Positions 34,220 through 43,534 of a stretch of DNA of 64,000 nucleotides are shown here, one piece after another. This DNA is from Archangium gephyra. GTDB lineage: Bacteria > Myxococcota > Myxococcia > Myxococcales > Myxococcaceae. A model generated the notes under the pieces. The model saw only the letters and a program-made list of their open reading frames with translations. It was not told the DNA's origin and did no database searches. Numbering within the stretch: position 1 is the first letter of the stretch; the number at the start of each line of letters is the position of its first letter. The stretch lies in the NCBI GenBank assembly GCA_003243425.1, contig QFQP01000016.1, positions 89,285 through 153,284 of the forward strand, read 5' to 3'. Made by a program: the position numbers and the translations under genes.

Positions 34220-34876
34220 TCAGGCTTCGTCGCGCTGACGCGCTTCGACGATGTAGAGCTTCAGCCACGCCTGAGCGCGGCTCACCCGCTTGTAGGAATT
34301 GACGACGGTGATGCCGAGCGCGCGCGCGACGGCCTCGTGATCGTCGACATCCTGGTGGTGGTACAGGTCCCACGCGGCCGCCTCGTTGGGGTGCTCCTCT
34401 TTGAGGCGCTCCCAGGCGGTCCAGTACTCACCATGTGCTTCCGACTGCTCGGCGCGCGCGCGCGACTCGGCGACGGCGCGGTTGGCCTCGGGCAGCGAGG
34501 TCTCGGCCTCGTCACCTTCGTCACCGATCTCGTTGCCGGGATCGAGCTCCTCGCGCTGACGGCGATAGCGGTCGATCGCACAGTGCTTCACGATGCGCAG
34601 GAAGAACGTCTTGGGTGACGCAGCCTTCCCCGGCATCAATTCGGACACCCCGCGGAACTGATCGAGCCCCTTCGCCATGAACTTCGCCACGGCGTCCTGG
34701 AAGATCTCGTCAGCGTCGTCGGGGCTTCCCCTCATGAACGCTCCCTGCACGCGTCGAATGACGGTGGTGGAAGCGTCGCGCCAACGGAACACGAGCTCGC
34801 CGAGCGCGCGCTTGAAGTCCTGGCCCTGCGCCTTGCGGCGCGAAATGTCTGCGAACAACTCGTCGTCGGTGAGCAT
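34220..34876 (-). CDS. ECF-type RNA polymerase sigma factor
   Basis: 218 residues. Region 2 is recognisable in SPDDADEIFQDAVAKFM followed by SPKTFFLRIVKHCAIDRYRRQRE, the core-binding and -10-recognising helices. Region 4 is at the C-terminus (EAVARALGITVVNSYKRVSRAQAWLK), with the helix-turn-helix less typical than usual. An acidic linker (DPGNEIGDEGDEAETSLPE) joins them. The following gene may encode its regulator. It diverges from a phosphatase gene across 72 bases, where its own promoter would lie. Confidence 0.8.
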   Translation of the reverse strand: MLTDDELFADISRRKAQGQDFKRALGELVFRWRDASTTVIRRVQGAFMRGSPDDADEIFQDAVAKFMAKGLDQFRGVSELMPGKAASPKTFFLRIVKHCAIDRYRRQREELDPGNEIGDEGDEAETSLPEANRAVAESRARAEQSEAHGEYWTAWERLKEEHPNEAAAWDLYHHQDVDDHEAVARALGITVVNSYKRVSRAQAWLKLYIVEARQRDEA

Positions 34877-34948
34877 GGGCTGTGGCCCGGGACCATACTC
34901 GCCGCTGACGGGTGGTCAGCTGAGAACCTGACGGCCCGTCTGCACGGC

Positions 34949-35656
34949 ATGAGCAGAACGATTGTCATTGGAGATCTGCACGGTTGCGCTGACGAAGCGC
35001 TGGAGTTGCTGAACGCGCTCCAGGTCACTTCTTCCGACCGCGTGATCTTCGCCGGAGACCTCGTCGACCGTGGCCCGAAGCCGCGCGAATGCGTGGAGCT
35101 GGCGATGCGGCACGAGTGCGTGCTCGGCAACCATGAAGAGAAGCACCTGCAGCAGCGGCACTCGAAGGCCGAGAAGCTGTCGCCGGCACACCTCTTTACC
35201 CGCGAGCAGTTGAGCGACGAGCACTACGACTTCTTCGAGAAGTTGCCGCTGTTCATTCGCCTGCCGGAGTTCAACGCGGCCGTGGTGCACGCAGGCGCGT
35301 TCCCGGGAGTGCCGCTGGAGCAGCAGACGCCGAATCACCTGCTGCACATTCAGAACATCAAGCCGCCGGGCACGAAGAGTTACTGGCCGTCGAAGGCACC
35401 GGTCGACTTCACGTTCTGGACGAACCACTGGGTGGGGCCGGAGCGGCTGATCTTCGGGCACTCGGTGTTGGACAAGCCGCTCGTCACGGAGTGGGCAGTG
35501 GGCGTCGACACCGGCGCAGTCTTCGGGCGCGGCTTGACGGCGCTCGTGCTGCCGAACTGGGAACTGGTGACGCTGCCGACCTCGCACCGCTCTCGCGCGG
35601 GCCGGCCGGACATCGCGACATTCCCGGTACATGGCGACGTGATGGCGTTCAGCTGA
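34949..35656 (+). CDS. PP2A/ApaH-like metallophosphatase
   Basis: 235 residues. The metal-binding motifs of the calcineurin-like Ser/Thr phosphatase group are all near the N-terminus: GDLHGC, GDLVDRGP and LGNHEEK. Later His residues sit in VVHAGAF and IFGHSV. It most resembles the short bacterial PrpE/ApaH-like phosphatases, which act on phosphoproteins or dinucleoside polyphosphates. Cytosolic. Given the kinase at 24-26 kb, reversal of Ser/Thr phosphorylation is possible, but the genes are not linked. Confidence 0.88.
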   Translation: MSRTIVIGDLHGCADEALELLNALQVTSSDRVIFAGDLVDRGPKPRECVELAMRHECVLGNHEEKHLQQRHSKAEKLSPAHLFTREQLSDEHYDFFEKLPLFIRLPEFNAAVVHAGAFPGVPLEQQTPNHLLHIQNIKPPGTKSYWPSKAPVDFTFWTNHWVGPERLIFGHSVLDKPLVTEWAVGVDTGAVFGRGLTALVLPNWELVTLPTSHRSRAGRPDIATFPVHGDVMAFS

Positions 35657-35761
35657 CGCCGAAGTTCCCGTGGTGACGTAACCGTTTGCGTCGCACCAGA
35701 CGTTGTCGCTCAATCGCGCGCCGTGACGACGCGAAAGACGACCCACAACGCCGACCCGACG

Positions 35762-36553
35762 ATGACCGACCTGCTGAAGCTGCTCGTCGACCGCGCAGCC
35801 GACTCGCTGCATCTGACCGTCGGCGTCGCGCCCGCCTTGCGCATCGGGGGCAAACGCGAAGTGACCGAAGCGATGCCCCTGACCGTCGAGCAGATCCGCA
35901 AGCTGGTGCTGACGGTGCTGCCGCCGCCGAAGCAGCAGGAACTCGACGAGACGACCTTCACCACGTCGACCTTCGGCGTGAAGGGGCTCGCGAAGTTCAC
36001 GCTCACCGCGTACTTCCAGCGAGGCGCGCCAGCGGCAGTCATCAAGCGCATTCCGTTCGAAGTGCCGGAAGCGCCGAAGTGGCTGGAGCCCGCGTTCGAC
36101 TGGCTGCAGCCCGGCGCGTTCGTGGTGGTCGCGGGCAAGGCTGGCAGCGGGCGTTCATCGGCGGTCGCCGCACTGGTCAATCGCATCAACACCACGAAGA
36201 ACTGGCACGTCCTCACGCTGGAAGATCCGATCGCCTACCTGTTTCCCAATCGCGAGTCGGTGATCGAACAGCTCGATCTCGAAGGTCCGATGCCGATCGA
36301 AGCGGCGGTGCAGGTGGCACGCACTTCCTGCCCTGACGTGGTGGTCGTGGCGCTCGATGACGAGCTGCGCACTGCCTCCGAAGTGACCGGAGCTGGAGCG
36401 CTCACGATCGCCTCGCTGACCATCAACGACGCGAAGTCCGCCGCTGACGTGATCCGCAAAGTGCTCACACCGTCACAGCTCGCGCATGTGCCGGGCATCG
36501 TGTGGCTGACGCGCCCGGGTGAAGGCCGTCTCGTTCAGCTCTCGGAGCTCTGA
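35762..36553 (+). CDS. Degenerate PilT-like secretion/motility ATPase
   Basis: 263 residues from ATG 35762, where PilT-like sequence begins (DLLKLLVDRAADSLHLTVG); GTG 35723 is an alternative. Real PilT is about 350-370 residues. The N-terminal PAS-like domain and core order are preserved, but the key sites have decayed. Walker A reads GKAGSGRSS with Arg131 in place of the essential Lys, the Walker B region is DVVVVALDDE instead of DVILVGEMRD, and the His-box is SLTIND instead of TLHTNS. It is probably a non-hydrolysing paralogue with a regulatory or adaptor role. It is coupled to the next gene by TGATG. Confidence 0.75.
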   Translation: MTDLLKLLVDRAADSLHLTVGVAPALRIGGKREVTEAMPLTVEQIRKLVLTVLPPPKQQELDETTFTTSTFGVKGLAKFTLTAYFQRGAPAAVIKRIPFEVPEAPKWLEPAFDWLQPGAFVVVAGKAGSGRSSAVAALVNRINTTKNWHVLTLEDPIAYLFPNRESVIEQLDLEGPMPIEAAVQVARTSCPDVVVVALDDELRTASEVTGAGALTIASLTINDAKSAADVIRKVLTPSQLAHVPGIVWLTRPGEGRLVQLSEL

Positions 36554-37908
36554 TGCAGCGACGAACGGCACTGGCCAGCGTGCTGTTCCTCGCGGCGTGC
36601 GCCGAAGCTCCAGCGCCGCTCTTCGAAGACGAGCTCCGCAGCGCAGCCGACGCGGGCGAGGCCCTCGACGCGTCGGTCGAAGCCACCAACGAGGTCTTCG
36701 TGCTCTCGCAACACTGCACCGACTTCCGCGCGTGGCTGGTGGGCCCGGACTCGAGCTCTGCGCATGGCTCCATCGCCACGATCCCGGGAGGCGGCGTCTT
36801 CGTGGCCTGGAGCGGGCAGAATGCGCCCGCTCGAATTCTCGGCCGGCGGTTCCTCGCCGACGGCGGCGTGCTGCCTCCAGAGCTGATCTGGACTTCAGCC
36901 GGCGACGCATCGATCGACGACATCAACGCACACGTCAACCTCGGTGGAGTGCGCTTCGTCACCTGGCGCGAGACCGACGCGACGACCGGCCTCAGTCAAC
37001 TGTACGAGCGCACTCACGATCTGGCGCGCTGGCGACCGGCCAACCCATTGCCCGGCGCGCCTCGAGAGATTCTCTGGTCGATCAGCGGCCTCACTCCCCG
37101 AGGCGATCAGCTCGTGGTCTCCGTCGAGCGCGCAGGTGAAGACGGCTGGGCGGTCGTCGCGCACAGCCGCTTCGGTTTCAACGGAACCTGGTCACAGCAT
37201 GTGCTCTCGCCGAGCGAGGCGTCGGTCGAAACGCTGGCGATGACCGCCAACGCGCAGAGCGAAGCCCTCGTCACCTGGAGCGGGTACGGGCCTCCGACCC
37301 AGCGGCTGCTGGTGAAGGCGTCGCGCAGGACGAGCGGCGACGTGTGGTCGACGCAAACGCTGGGCCCGGCACACGGCACGGTGATCGCGCCAGTGCCGGT
37401 GCTCACCAGCCGCCAGGCCTTCGTGTTCTGGGCGAGCGACGAACAACTGCAGAGCACTCAGCTCGAATCAGGCACCTGGTCATCGGCGACCACCCTGTTC
37501 CCGCGCGACGGCGGCGTGAACGCCTCGTCGGTCAGCGCGGTGAGCACCGGCGAGTATGTCTTTCTGGGGTGGCAGAACCACGACACCTACGTCGAGTACG
37601 CCACCTGGGACGGCACGCGCTGGCGCGAACCGGAGCGCGCTGCGCTGCTGGGGGATTCCGGGCTGACGCGCTTCATCTGGTGGGACGGGTTCGGCACCAA
37701 TCACGCGATGTCGCTGTGGAGCGAAGGCGGCTTCGTGGTGGTCACCAGCTTCCACTTCGGCACTCGCACTGGCCAGTACGTCATCGCCGGCATGGTGGTC
37801 GACGACGACCGCATTCAGCCGCGGCTGGTGCTCGACGACACCTGGTCGCATTGGATCCTCGCACGGCAAGGTGCGGGGCGCAGACTCGTGGTCAGCAACT
37901 GCCGCTGA
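36553..37908 (+). CDS. Lipoprotein with beta-propeller-like repeats
   Basis: 451 residues, with a lipoprotein signal ending LFLAAC and an ATG overlapping the previous stop (TGATG). The mature part consists of repeated units of the type VFVAWSGQ, RFVTWRETD, ALVTWSGYG, AFVFWASDE and VFLGWQNHD at about 50-residue spacing. This is the pattern of sialidase-like or exo-alpha-type beta-propeller blades. No catalytic arginine triad is apparent, so enzymatic activity is not claimed. It is a surface or periplasmic lipoprotein of unknown role, convergent with nadC only three bases away. Confidence 0.7.
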   Translation: MQRRTALASVLFLAACAEAPAPLFEDELRSAADAGEALDASVEATNEVFVLSQHCTDFRAWLVGPDSSSAHGSIATIPGGGVFVAWSGQNAPARILGRRFLADGGVLPPELIWTSAGDASIDDINAHVNLGGVRFVTWRETDATTGLSQLYERTHDLARWRPANPLPGAPREILWSISGLTPRGDQLVVSVERAGEDGWAVVAHSRFGFNGTWSQHVLSPSEASVETLAMTANAQSEALVTWSGYGPPTQRLLVKASRRTSGDVWSTQTLGPAHGTVIAPVPVLTSRQAFVFWASDEQLQSTQLESGTWSSATTLFPRDGGVNASSVSAVSTGEYVFLGWQNHDTYVEYATWDGTRWREPERAALLGDSGLTRFIWWDGFGTNHAMSLWSEGGFVVVTSFHFGTRTGQYVIAGMVVDDDRIQPRLVLDDTWSHWILARQGAGRRLVVSNCR

Positions 37909-37911
37909 CGC

Positions 37912-38754
<843 letters not shown>

Positions 38755-38760
38755 GACTTC

Positions 38761-39004
38761 ATGCTTTCGCACGAACTCGCACTGCTCGCCACGCCGTGTC
38801 TCGGTGGTGTCGACGAAGCGACCTGGACGTGAACGTGTTCCGCGACGCGAGTGGTTCGACCAGAGCGGCGAGGTCATCAAGCAGAAGCGGAAGACGTGGT
38901 GCGAAGGGCCGACGTACTTCGCGAACGAGCTGAAGCCGCGCTTCGTGAAAGACGCGGCCGCATACGTGAAGAAAATGAAGCGCTGTCCCGCGCCGGTCCC
39001 GTGA
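38761..39004 (+). pseudogene. Possible broken small gene divergent from nadC
   Basis: Codon usage in the second half is gene-like and gives a Lys-rich peptide (EWFDQSGEVIKQKRKTW onward to CPAPVP) ending at 39004, but its frame has only weak GTG starts (38804 or 38807). A plausible beginning (MLSHELALLATPC) opens at ATG 38761 in a different frame and stops at 38832, with a coding-looking VNVFRDAS in the third frame between. Two single-base losses would reconcile the pieces. It is either a decayed gene, a sequence error, or chance. No family recognised. Confidence 0.3.
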
Positions 39005-39040
39005 TCCACTCTGTTTCGCCGCCAACCCGGCGGAACCGGC

Positions 39041-42000
39041 TCAGCGCTTCTTCTTCGCGGCGACCTTCTTCTTCGCCACGGGCGCCTTCTTCCCGGGAGC
39101 CGGCTTCGTCTTCTTCGCAGGAGCCGTCTTCCTGGCCTTCACCGCCGGTTTCGCCTTCTTCGCCACCGGCTTCTTCGCGGCAGGCTTCTTTGCCGGGCTC
39201 GCCTTCTTCGGAGCCGACGGCGCGGGCTTCGCCTTCTTCTTCACCGGCTCGTCGTTCTTGGCGGCGTTGAACTCACGGACCGCGTCGTCGACGAGGCCCA
39301 TGTTCATGTACGCGACGCCGAGGTCGTAGTGGTCGCGCGAAGACAGCCCTTCCTTCGTGCCTTCACGGAGCTTCTCGAGCGCCTCCTTCACCTGATTGTC
39401 GGTCTCGGCGACCTTCAGATCCTTGAGCGAGTCCTTCAGCTCTTCGCCGAGGTTCACTGCACCATCAGGCGCGGGCGCGGCGATCTTCACCTCGACCGGC
39501 GCGATGCGCATGATGTTCTCGTTCAACTTCACGATGCGGACCTTGAGCTCGTCGACGCGAGCACGATCCTTCTCGACCACGTCTGCCGGGGCGCGCGCCA
39601 CGAACGAAGGGTTCGAGAGACGGCCTTCGATGCCGGCGATCTCCTTCTCCGACTTCTCGATCTCCTTCTTCAGGCGCTCACGCTCTTCCGCGAGGTCGAC
39701 GATGCCGGCGAGCGGCACGTAGATCTCCATGTCGGAGCGGATCTCGGCTGCGGCCTGCTGGGGCTTGGTGCCGATGTCGCTGACGTGCAGCGAGTTGAGG
39801 CGCGTCAGCGGGATCACGTACGACGACCAGCGCTCGAGCATCTGCCGCACGTGCGCGTTGGACGACTGGATGTACGCGTCGAGCTTCACCGCGGGCGAGA
39901 GCTGCGACTCACCACGAATGGTGCGAATGCCCTCGATGGCCTCGATCACCGGGCGCATCTCGTTCTCGGCCGCGGGGTCAGCGAGGCGACGGTCTTCCGT
40001 CGGGTACGCGGCGATCATGATCGAGTCCGTCGCGCGCTCCATCGGCAACTTCTGCCAGATCTCCTCCGAGATGAACGGCATGAACGGGTGCAGCGCGCGC
40101 AGAATCTGGTCGAGGCAGAACACCAGCGTCGCCTGCGTCGATTCCTTCGCGTGCACGTCGTCGCCACGCAGCGAGCCCTTCGCCAGCTCGATGTACCAGT
40201 CGCAGAACTCACGCCAGAGGAACTGGTAGAGCACCGACGCCGCTTCGCCGAAGTTGTAGCCCGCGAGCGCCTGCTGCACGCCCGCGATCGCCACGTTGAG
40301 CCGCGAGAGAATCCAACGGTCCGCGAGTGAGAGCGCGCGCTCCTTGATGAACACCTTCGGGTCGGCCTTGAAGTCGCCCATGTTCATCAGCGCGAAGCGC
40401 GCCGCGTTCCACAGCTTGTTGCAGAAGGCCTTGTAGCCCTCGATGCGCTCGATGCTCAGCTTGATGTCGCGGCCCTGCTGCGTGAGCGACGCCAGCGTGA
40501 AACGCAACGCATCGGCGCCCATCGGGGGAAGCCCTTGCGGATATTTGTTCCGGATCGACGGAGGCAGGTTCTTCGCTTCCTGACCGTTCACGATGTCGAG
40601 GGGATCGATCACGTTCCCCTTGGTCTTCGACATCTTCTCGCCCTTGTCGTCGCGCACCATCGCGTGCAGGTAGACGGTGCGGAACGGCACATCTCCCATG
40701 AAGTGGATGCCGAACATCATCATTCGGGCCACCCAGAAGAAGATGATGTCGTGACCCGTCTCCATCACCGAGTTCGGGTAGAAGGTCTTCAAGTCCGAGC
40801 TGTCGCCGTTGGGCCAACCGAGCGTCGAGAACGGCCAGAGCCCCGAGCTGAACCAGGTGTCGAGCACGTCGGGGTCCTGCACCCAGTTGCCCTCGGTGGG
40901 CTTCTCGCGCTGCACCACGTACTTCGCGGTCTCGAAGTCGACCGTGCCGTCTTCCGCCGCTTCGAACCACGCGGGGATCTGGTGGCCCCACCAGAGCTGG
41001 CGGCTGATGCACCAGTCGTGAATGTTCCGCATCCACGAGAAGTAGGTGTTGGTCCACTGCTCGGGGACAAACTTCGTCTTGCCCTGCTCCACCGCGGCGA
41101 TGGCCGGTTCGGCGAGCGGCTTGATCTTCACGTACCACTGGAACGAGAGCCGCGGCTCCACCGGTACGCCCGAGCGCTGGCTCAACGCGAGCGGCAGCTT
41201 GTGCGGCTTCTCTTCCACCAGCAGCTCGGCAGCCTTGAGGTCTTCGAGGATCTTCTTGCGCGCCGCGAAGCGCTCGAGGCCTTGGTACGGGCCACCGTTC
41301 TCATTCACCGTCGCGGTGTCGGTGAAGATGTTGATCATCGGCAGGTTGTGCCGCTGACCGGTCGCGTAGTCGTTGTGATCGTGCGCGGGCGTGACCTTCA
41401 CCACGCCGGTGCCGAACTTCGGGTCGACCAGCACGTCGTCGGCGATGATCGGAATCGCGCGGTTGATGAGCGGCAGCACCACGTTCTTGCCGATGAGGTG
41501 CTTGTAGCGCTCGTCCTGCGAGTGCACGGCGACCGCGGTGTCACCGAGCATCGTCTCGGGGCGCGTGGTGGCGACGATCAACTTCTCGTCGCTGCCCTCC
41601 ACCGGGTACGCGATCGACCACAGCGAGCCTGCGCGCTCTTCGTTCTCGACCTCGAGGTCCGACAGCGCGGTGCGCAGCTGGGGGTCCCAGTTGATGAGCT
41701 TGCGCGCGCGGTAGATGAGCCCTTCTTCGTGGAGCTTGAGGAAGACGTCCTGCACCGCGTCGCTCACGCCCTTGTCCATCGTGAAGCGCTCGCGGCTCCA
41801 GTCGAGTGACGCGCCGAGCACCTTGTGCTGCTCACCGATGCGCGCGCCGTACTTCTCGCGCCAGGCCCAGATGCGCTTCAAGAACTCGTCGCGGCCGTAG
41901 TCGTGGCGCGACTTGTTCTCGGTCTTCTTGAGCTCTTTCTCGACGATCATCTGCGTGGCGATCCCCGCGTGATCGGTGCCCGGCAGCCAGAGCGTGTTGA

Positions 42001-42229
42001 AGCCGCTCATGCGCTTCCAGCGAATCAGGATGTCCTGAATCGTCGCCGTGAGCGCGTGGCCCAGGTGCAGCGAGCCGGTGATGTTCGGAGGCGGGAGGAC
42101 GATCGAAAACGGCGGCTTCGTCGAGTTCGCTTCGGGCTTGAAGTACCCGCGGTTCTGCCACTCCGGGTACCACTTCGATTCGACAACGCCCGGGTCGTAG
42201 GAAGAGGACAGCTCAGTTTCGGTCGTCAT
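39041..42229 (-). CDS. valS: Valyl-tRNA synthetase with basic C-terminal tail
   Basis: 1062 residues from ATG 42229, with AAGGTG as ribosome site; E. coli ValS has 951. Class I signatures are PPNITGSLHLGHAL (HIGH) and EKMSKTKGN (KMSKS). The usual C-terminal coiled coil is present (LAEERERLKKEIEKSEKEI). Beyond it are about 150 extra residues: a linker, a single TPR-like helix pair (HYDLGVAYMNMGLVDDAVREF) and a final 65 or so residues made almost entirely of Lys, Ala and Pro, like a histone H1 tail. It charges tRNA-Val with proofreading of threonine. The tail may bind tRNA or nucleic acid non-specifically; that is inference. Confidence 0.95.
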   Translation of the reverse strand: MTTETELSSSYDPGVVESKWYPEWQNRGYFKPEANSTKPPFSIVLPPPNITGSLHLGHALTATIQDILIRWKRMSGFNTLWLPGTDHAGIATQMIVEKELKKTENKSRHDYGRDEFLKRIWAWREKYGARIGEQHKVLGASLDWSRERFTMDKGVSDAVQDVFLKLHEEGLIYRARKLINWDPQLRTALSDLEVENEERAGSLWSIAYPVEGSDEKLIVATTRPETMLGDTAVAVHSQDERYKHLIGKNVVLPLINRAIPIIADDVLVDPKFGTGVVKVTPAHDHNDYATGQRHNLPMINIFTDTATVNENGGPYQGLERFAARKKILEDLKAAELLVEEKPHKLPLALSQRSGVPVEPRLSFQWYVKIKPLAEPAIAAVEQGKTKFVPEQWTNTYFSWMRNIHDWCISRQLWWGHQIPAWFEAAEDGTVDFETAKYVVQREKPTEGNWVQDPDVLDTWFSSGLWPFSTLGWPNGDSSDLKTFYPNSVMETGHDIIFFWVARMMMFGIHFMGDVPFRTVYLHAMVRDDKGEKMSKTKGNVIDPLDIVNGQEAKNLPPSIRNKYPQGLPPMGADALRFTLASLTQQGRDIKLSIERIEGYKAFCNKLWNAARFALMNMGDFKADPKVFIKERALSLADRWILSRLNVAIAGVQQALAGYNFGEAASVLYQFLWREFCDWYIELAKGSLRGDDVHAKESTQATLVFCLDQILRALHPFMPFISEEIWQKLPMERATDSIMIAAYPTEDRRLADPAAENEMRPVIEAIEGIRTIRGESQLSPAVKLDAYIQSSNAHVRQMLERWSSYVIPLTRLNSLHVSDIGTKPQQAAAEIRSDMEIYVPLAGIVDLAEERERLKKEIEKSEKEIAGIEGRLSNPSFVARAPADVVEKDRARVDELKVRIVKLNENIMRIAPVEVKIAAPAPDGAVNLGEELKDSLKDLKVAETDNQVKEALEKLREGTKEGLSSRDHYDLGVAYMNMGLVDDAVREFNAAKNDEPVKKKAKPAPSAPKKASPAKKPAAKKPVAKKAKPAVKARKTAPAKKTKPAPGKKAPVAKKKVAAKKKR

Positions 42230-42258
42230 TTGCACACCTTGAGGGACGAAATGCGAAA

Positions 42259-42288
42259 GGCGGCCCGACAAACACGGAAAGGGCCGCC
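42259..42288 (-). terminator. Terminator-like hairpin between the receiver gene and valS
   Basis: GGCGGCCC (42259-42266) pairs with GGGCCGCC (42281-42288), an eight-base-pair stem with a 14-base loop. On the minus strand TTTCGCATTTC follows. It lies 34 bases after the receiver gene stop and only 29 bases before the valS start codon, so it could instead act in the valS leader. Confidence 0.6.
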
Positions 42289-42321
42289 CTGCACAACATA
42301 AAAATCAGTGAAACCGGAGCC

Positions 42322-43500
42322 TTACGCCAGGCCCTTGGCTTCGCGATCCTTGATGAGGCGCTCGAGCTCGGCCTTGATGATGACCTCGGCGAGCTGCGGA
42401 ACGACTTCCCACGCGATCTTCTCGATCACTTCCTTCGAAGCCTTCGAGAGCGCGTCGCGGAGTACGGCCTCGCCGCCATCACCACCGGGGCGATGCGAGT
42501 CGAGATCGAGCGACTCGGTGCGCTGCGGCGGCAGGGGCTGCTGTTGCTGCTGCGGCGGCAGACCGAACGGATCGCGGCGCGGCGGCACACCACCGGGCAA
42601 CGGCGCTGACCCCGGAGGGCGGGGGAAACCACCCGGCATGCTGGGCGCGGGCGGCATGCCCGGCATCGGAGGCCGCGCCATGCCCGGCGCGGGCGGCATC
42701 GAACCCGGCATGCCCGGAACGCCCATGGGTCGCGGCATGCCCGGCTGCGTTCCCATCGGCACGCCCGGCGCACCCATCGGTCGCGGCGGCATGCCCGGCT
42801 GTGTCCCCATCGGCACGCCCAGCGCGCCCATCGGCCGCGGCGGCATGCCCGGCTGTGAGAAGCCCGGCTGTGAGAAGCCCGGCTGCGGCATGCCAGGCGC
42901 ACCCATCGGGCGCGGCGGCATGCCGGGCTGCGTGCCCATGGGCACCCCCATCGGGCGCGGCGGAACACCGGGCTGCGTCCCCATCGGCACGCCGGCGGCG
43001 CCCGGCATCGGCCTCGGCTGCTGAATGCCCTGGAGCGGCTGCGCGGGGCGCGGCTGCGACGCGAGCGGCTGCGGCGCGGGGGCCGGCTGTGAGCTGACCG
43101 CGGCGAGCGGGTTCGGCGGCGGCGCACCGGGCGCCAGACCGACCGACGCACGCACGCGCTCGAGGAAGGAGTTCGATTCGAACGGCTTCTGGATGTTGCC
43201 GTTGGCGCCGACGGCCTGCGCGCGCGCGCCGTCGAACGGCTCGAACGTGCCCGACAGCAGCAGCACCGGAATGTGCGCGGTCGAGGGGTCGCTCTTCAAT
43301 TCCTGGCAGACCTCGTAGCCATTGCGGCCAGGCATCATGCAGTCGGCGAGCACGAGGTCGGGGCGCAGCTCGCGCGCCTTCGCGACGGCATCGAGGCCGT
43401 TGTCGACGGCGATCATCGTGAGGTCTTCGGTGGCGAACAGCATGCCGACGACCTTGCGAATGGTGAGGGAGTCGTCTGCAACGAGCACTGATTTGGGCAT
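42322..43500 (-). CDS. Receiver protein with Pro/Gly/Met-rich linker, RomR-like
   Basis: 392 residues. Residues 1-120 are a complete receiver: acidic pair in LVADDS, phospho-acceptor Asp53 in LADCMMPG, Thr/Ser in LLLSGT and Lys in IQKPF. Residues about 125-330 are a low-complexity linker built from PMGTQPGMPPRPMG-type units. The last 50 residues are a conserved helical tail (VIEKIAWEVVPQLAEVIIKAEL). Receiver, proline-rich linker and short acidic tail is the layout of RomR, the motility polarity regulator of Myxococcus. Similar tails occur in other delta-proteobacterial regulators, so the identity is not proven. It is the second gene after a CheW-like gene. Confidence 0.75.
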   Translation of the reverse strand: MPKSVLVADDSLTIRKVVGMLFATEDLTMIAVDNGLDAVAKARELRPDLVLADCMMPGRNGYEVCQELKSDPSTAHIPVLLLSGTFEPFDGARAQAVGANGNIQKPFESNSFLERVRASVGLAPGAPPPNPLAAVSSQPAPAPQPLASQPRPAQPLQGIQQPRPMPGAAGVPMGTQPGVPPRPMGVPMGTQPGMPPRPMGAPGMPQPGFSQPGFSQPGMPPRPMGALGVPMGTQPGMPPRPMGAPGVPMGTQPGMPRPMGVPGMPGSMPPAPGMARPPMPGMPPAPSMPGGFPRPPGSAPLPGGVPPRRDPFGLPPQQQQQPLPPQRTESLDLDSHRPGGDGGEAVLRDALSKASKEVIEKIAWEVVPQLAEVIIKAELERLIKDREAKGLA

Positions 43501-43534
43501 GGCGCGGTGACTCTAGGGACGACTGCTCACCCCC

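Noticed and set aside
42259..42288. T-box riboswitch before valS
   Set aside because: Only a single GC-rich hairpin is seen. I find no T-box sequence or specifier loop, and the region of 92 bases is too short.
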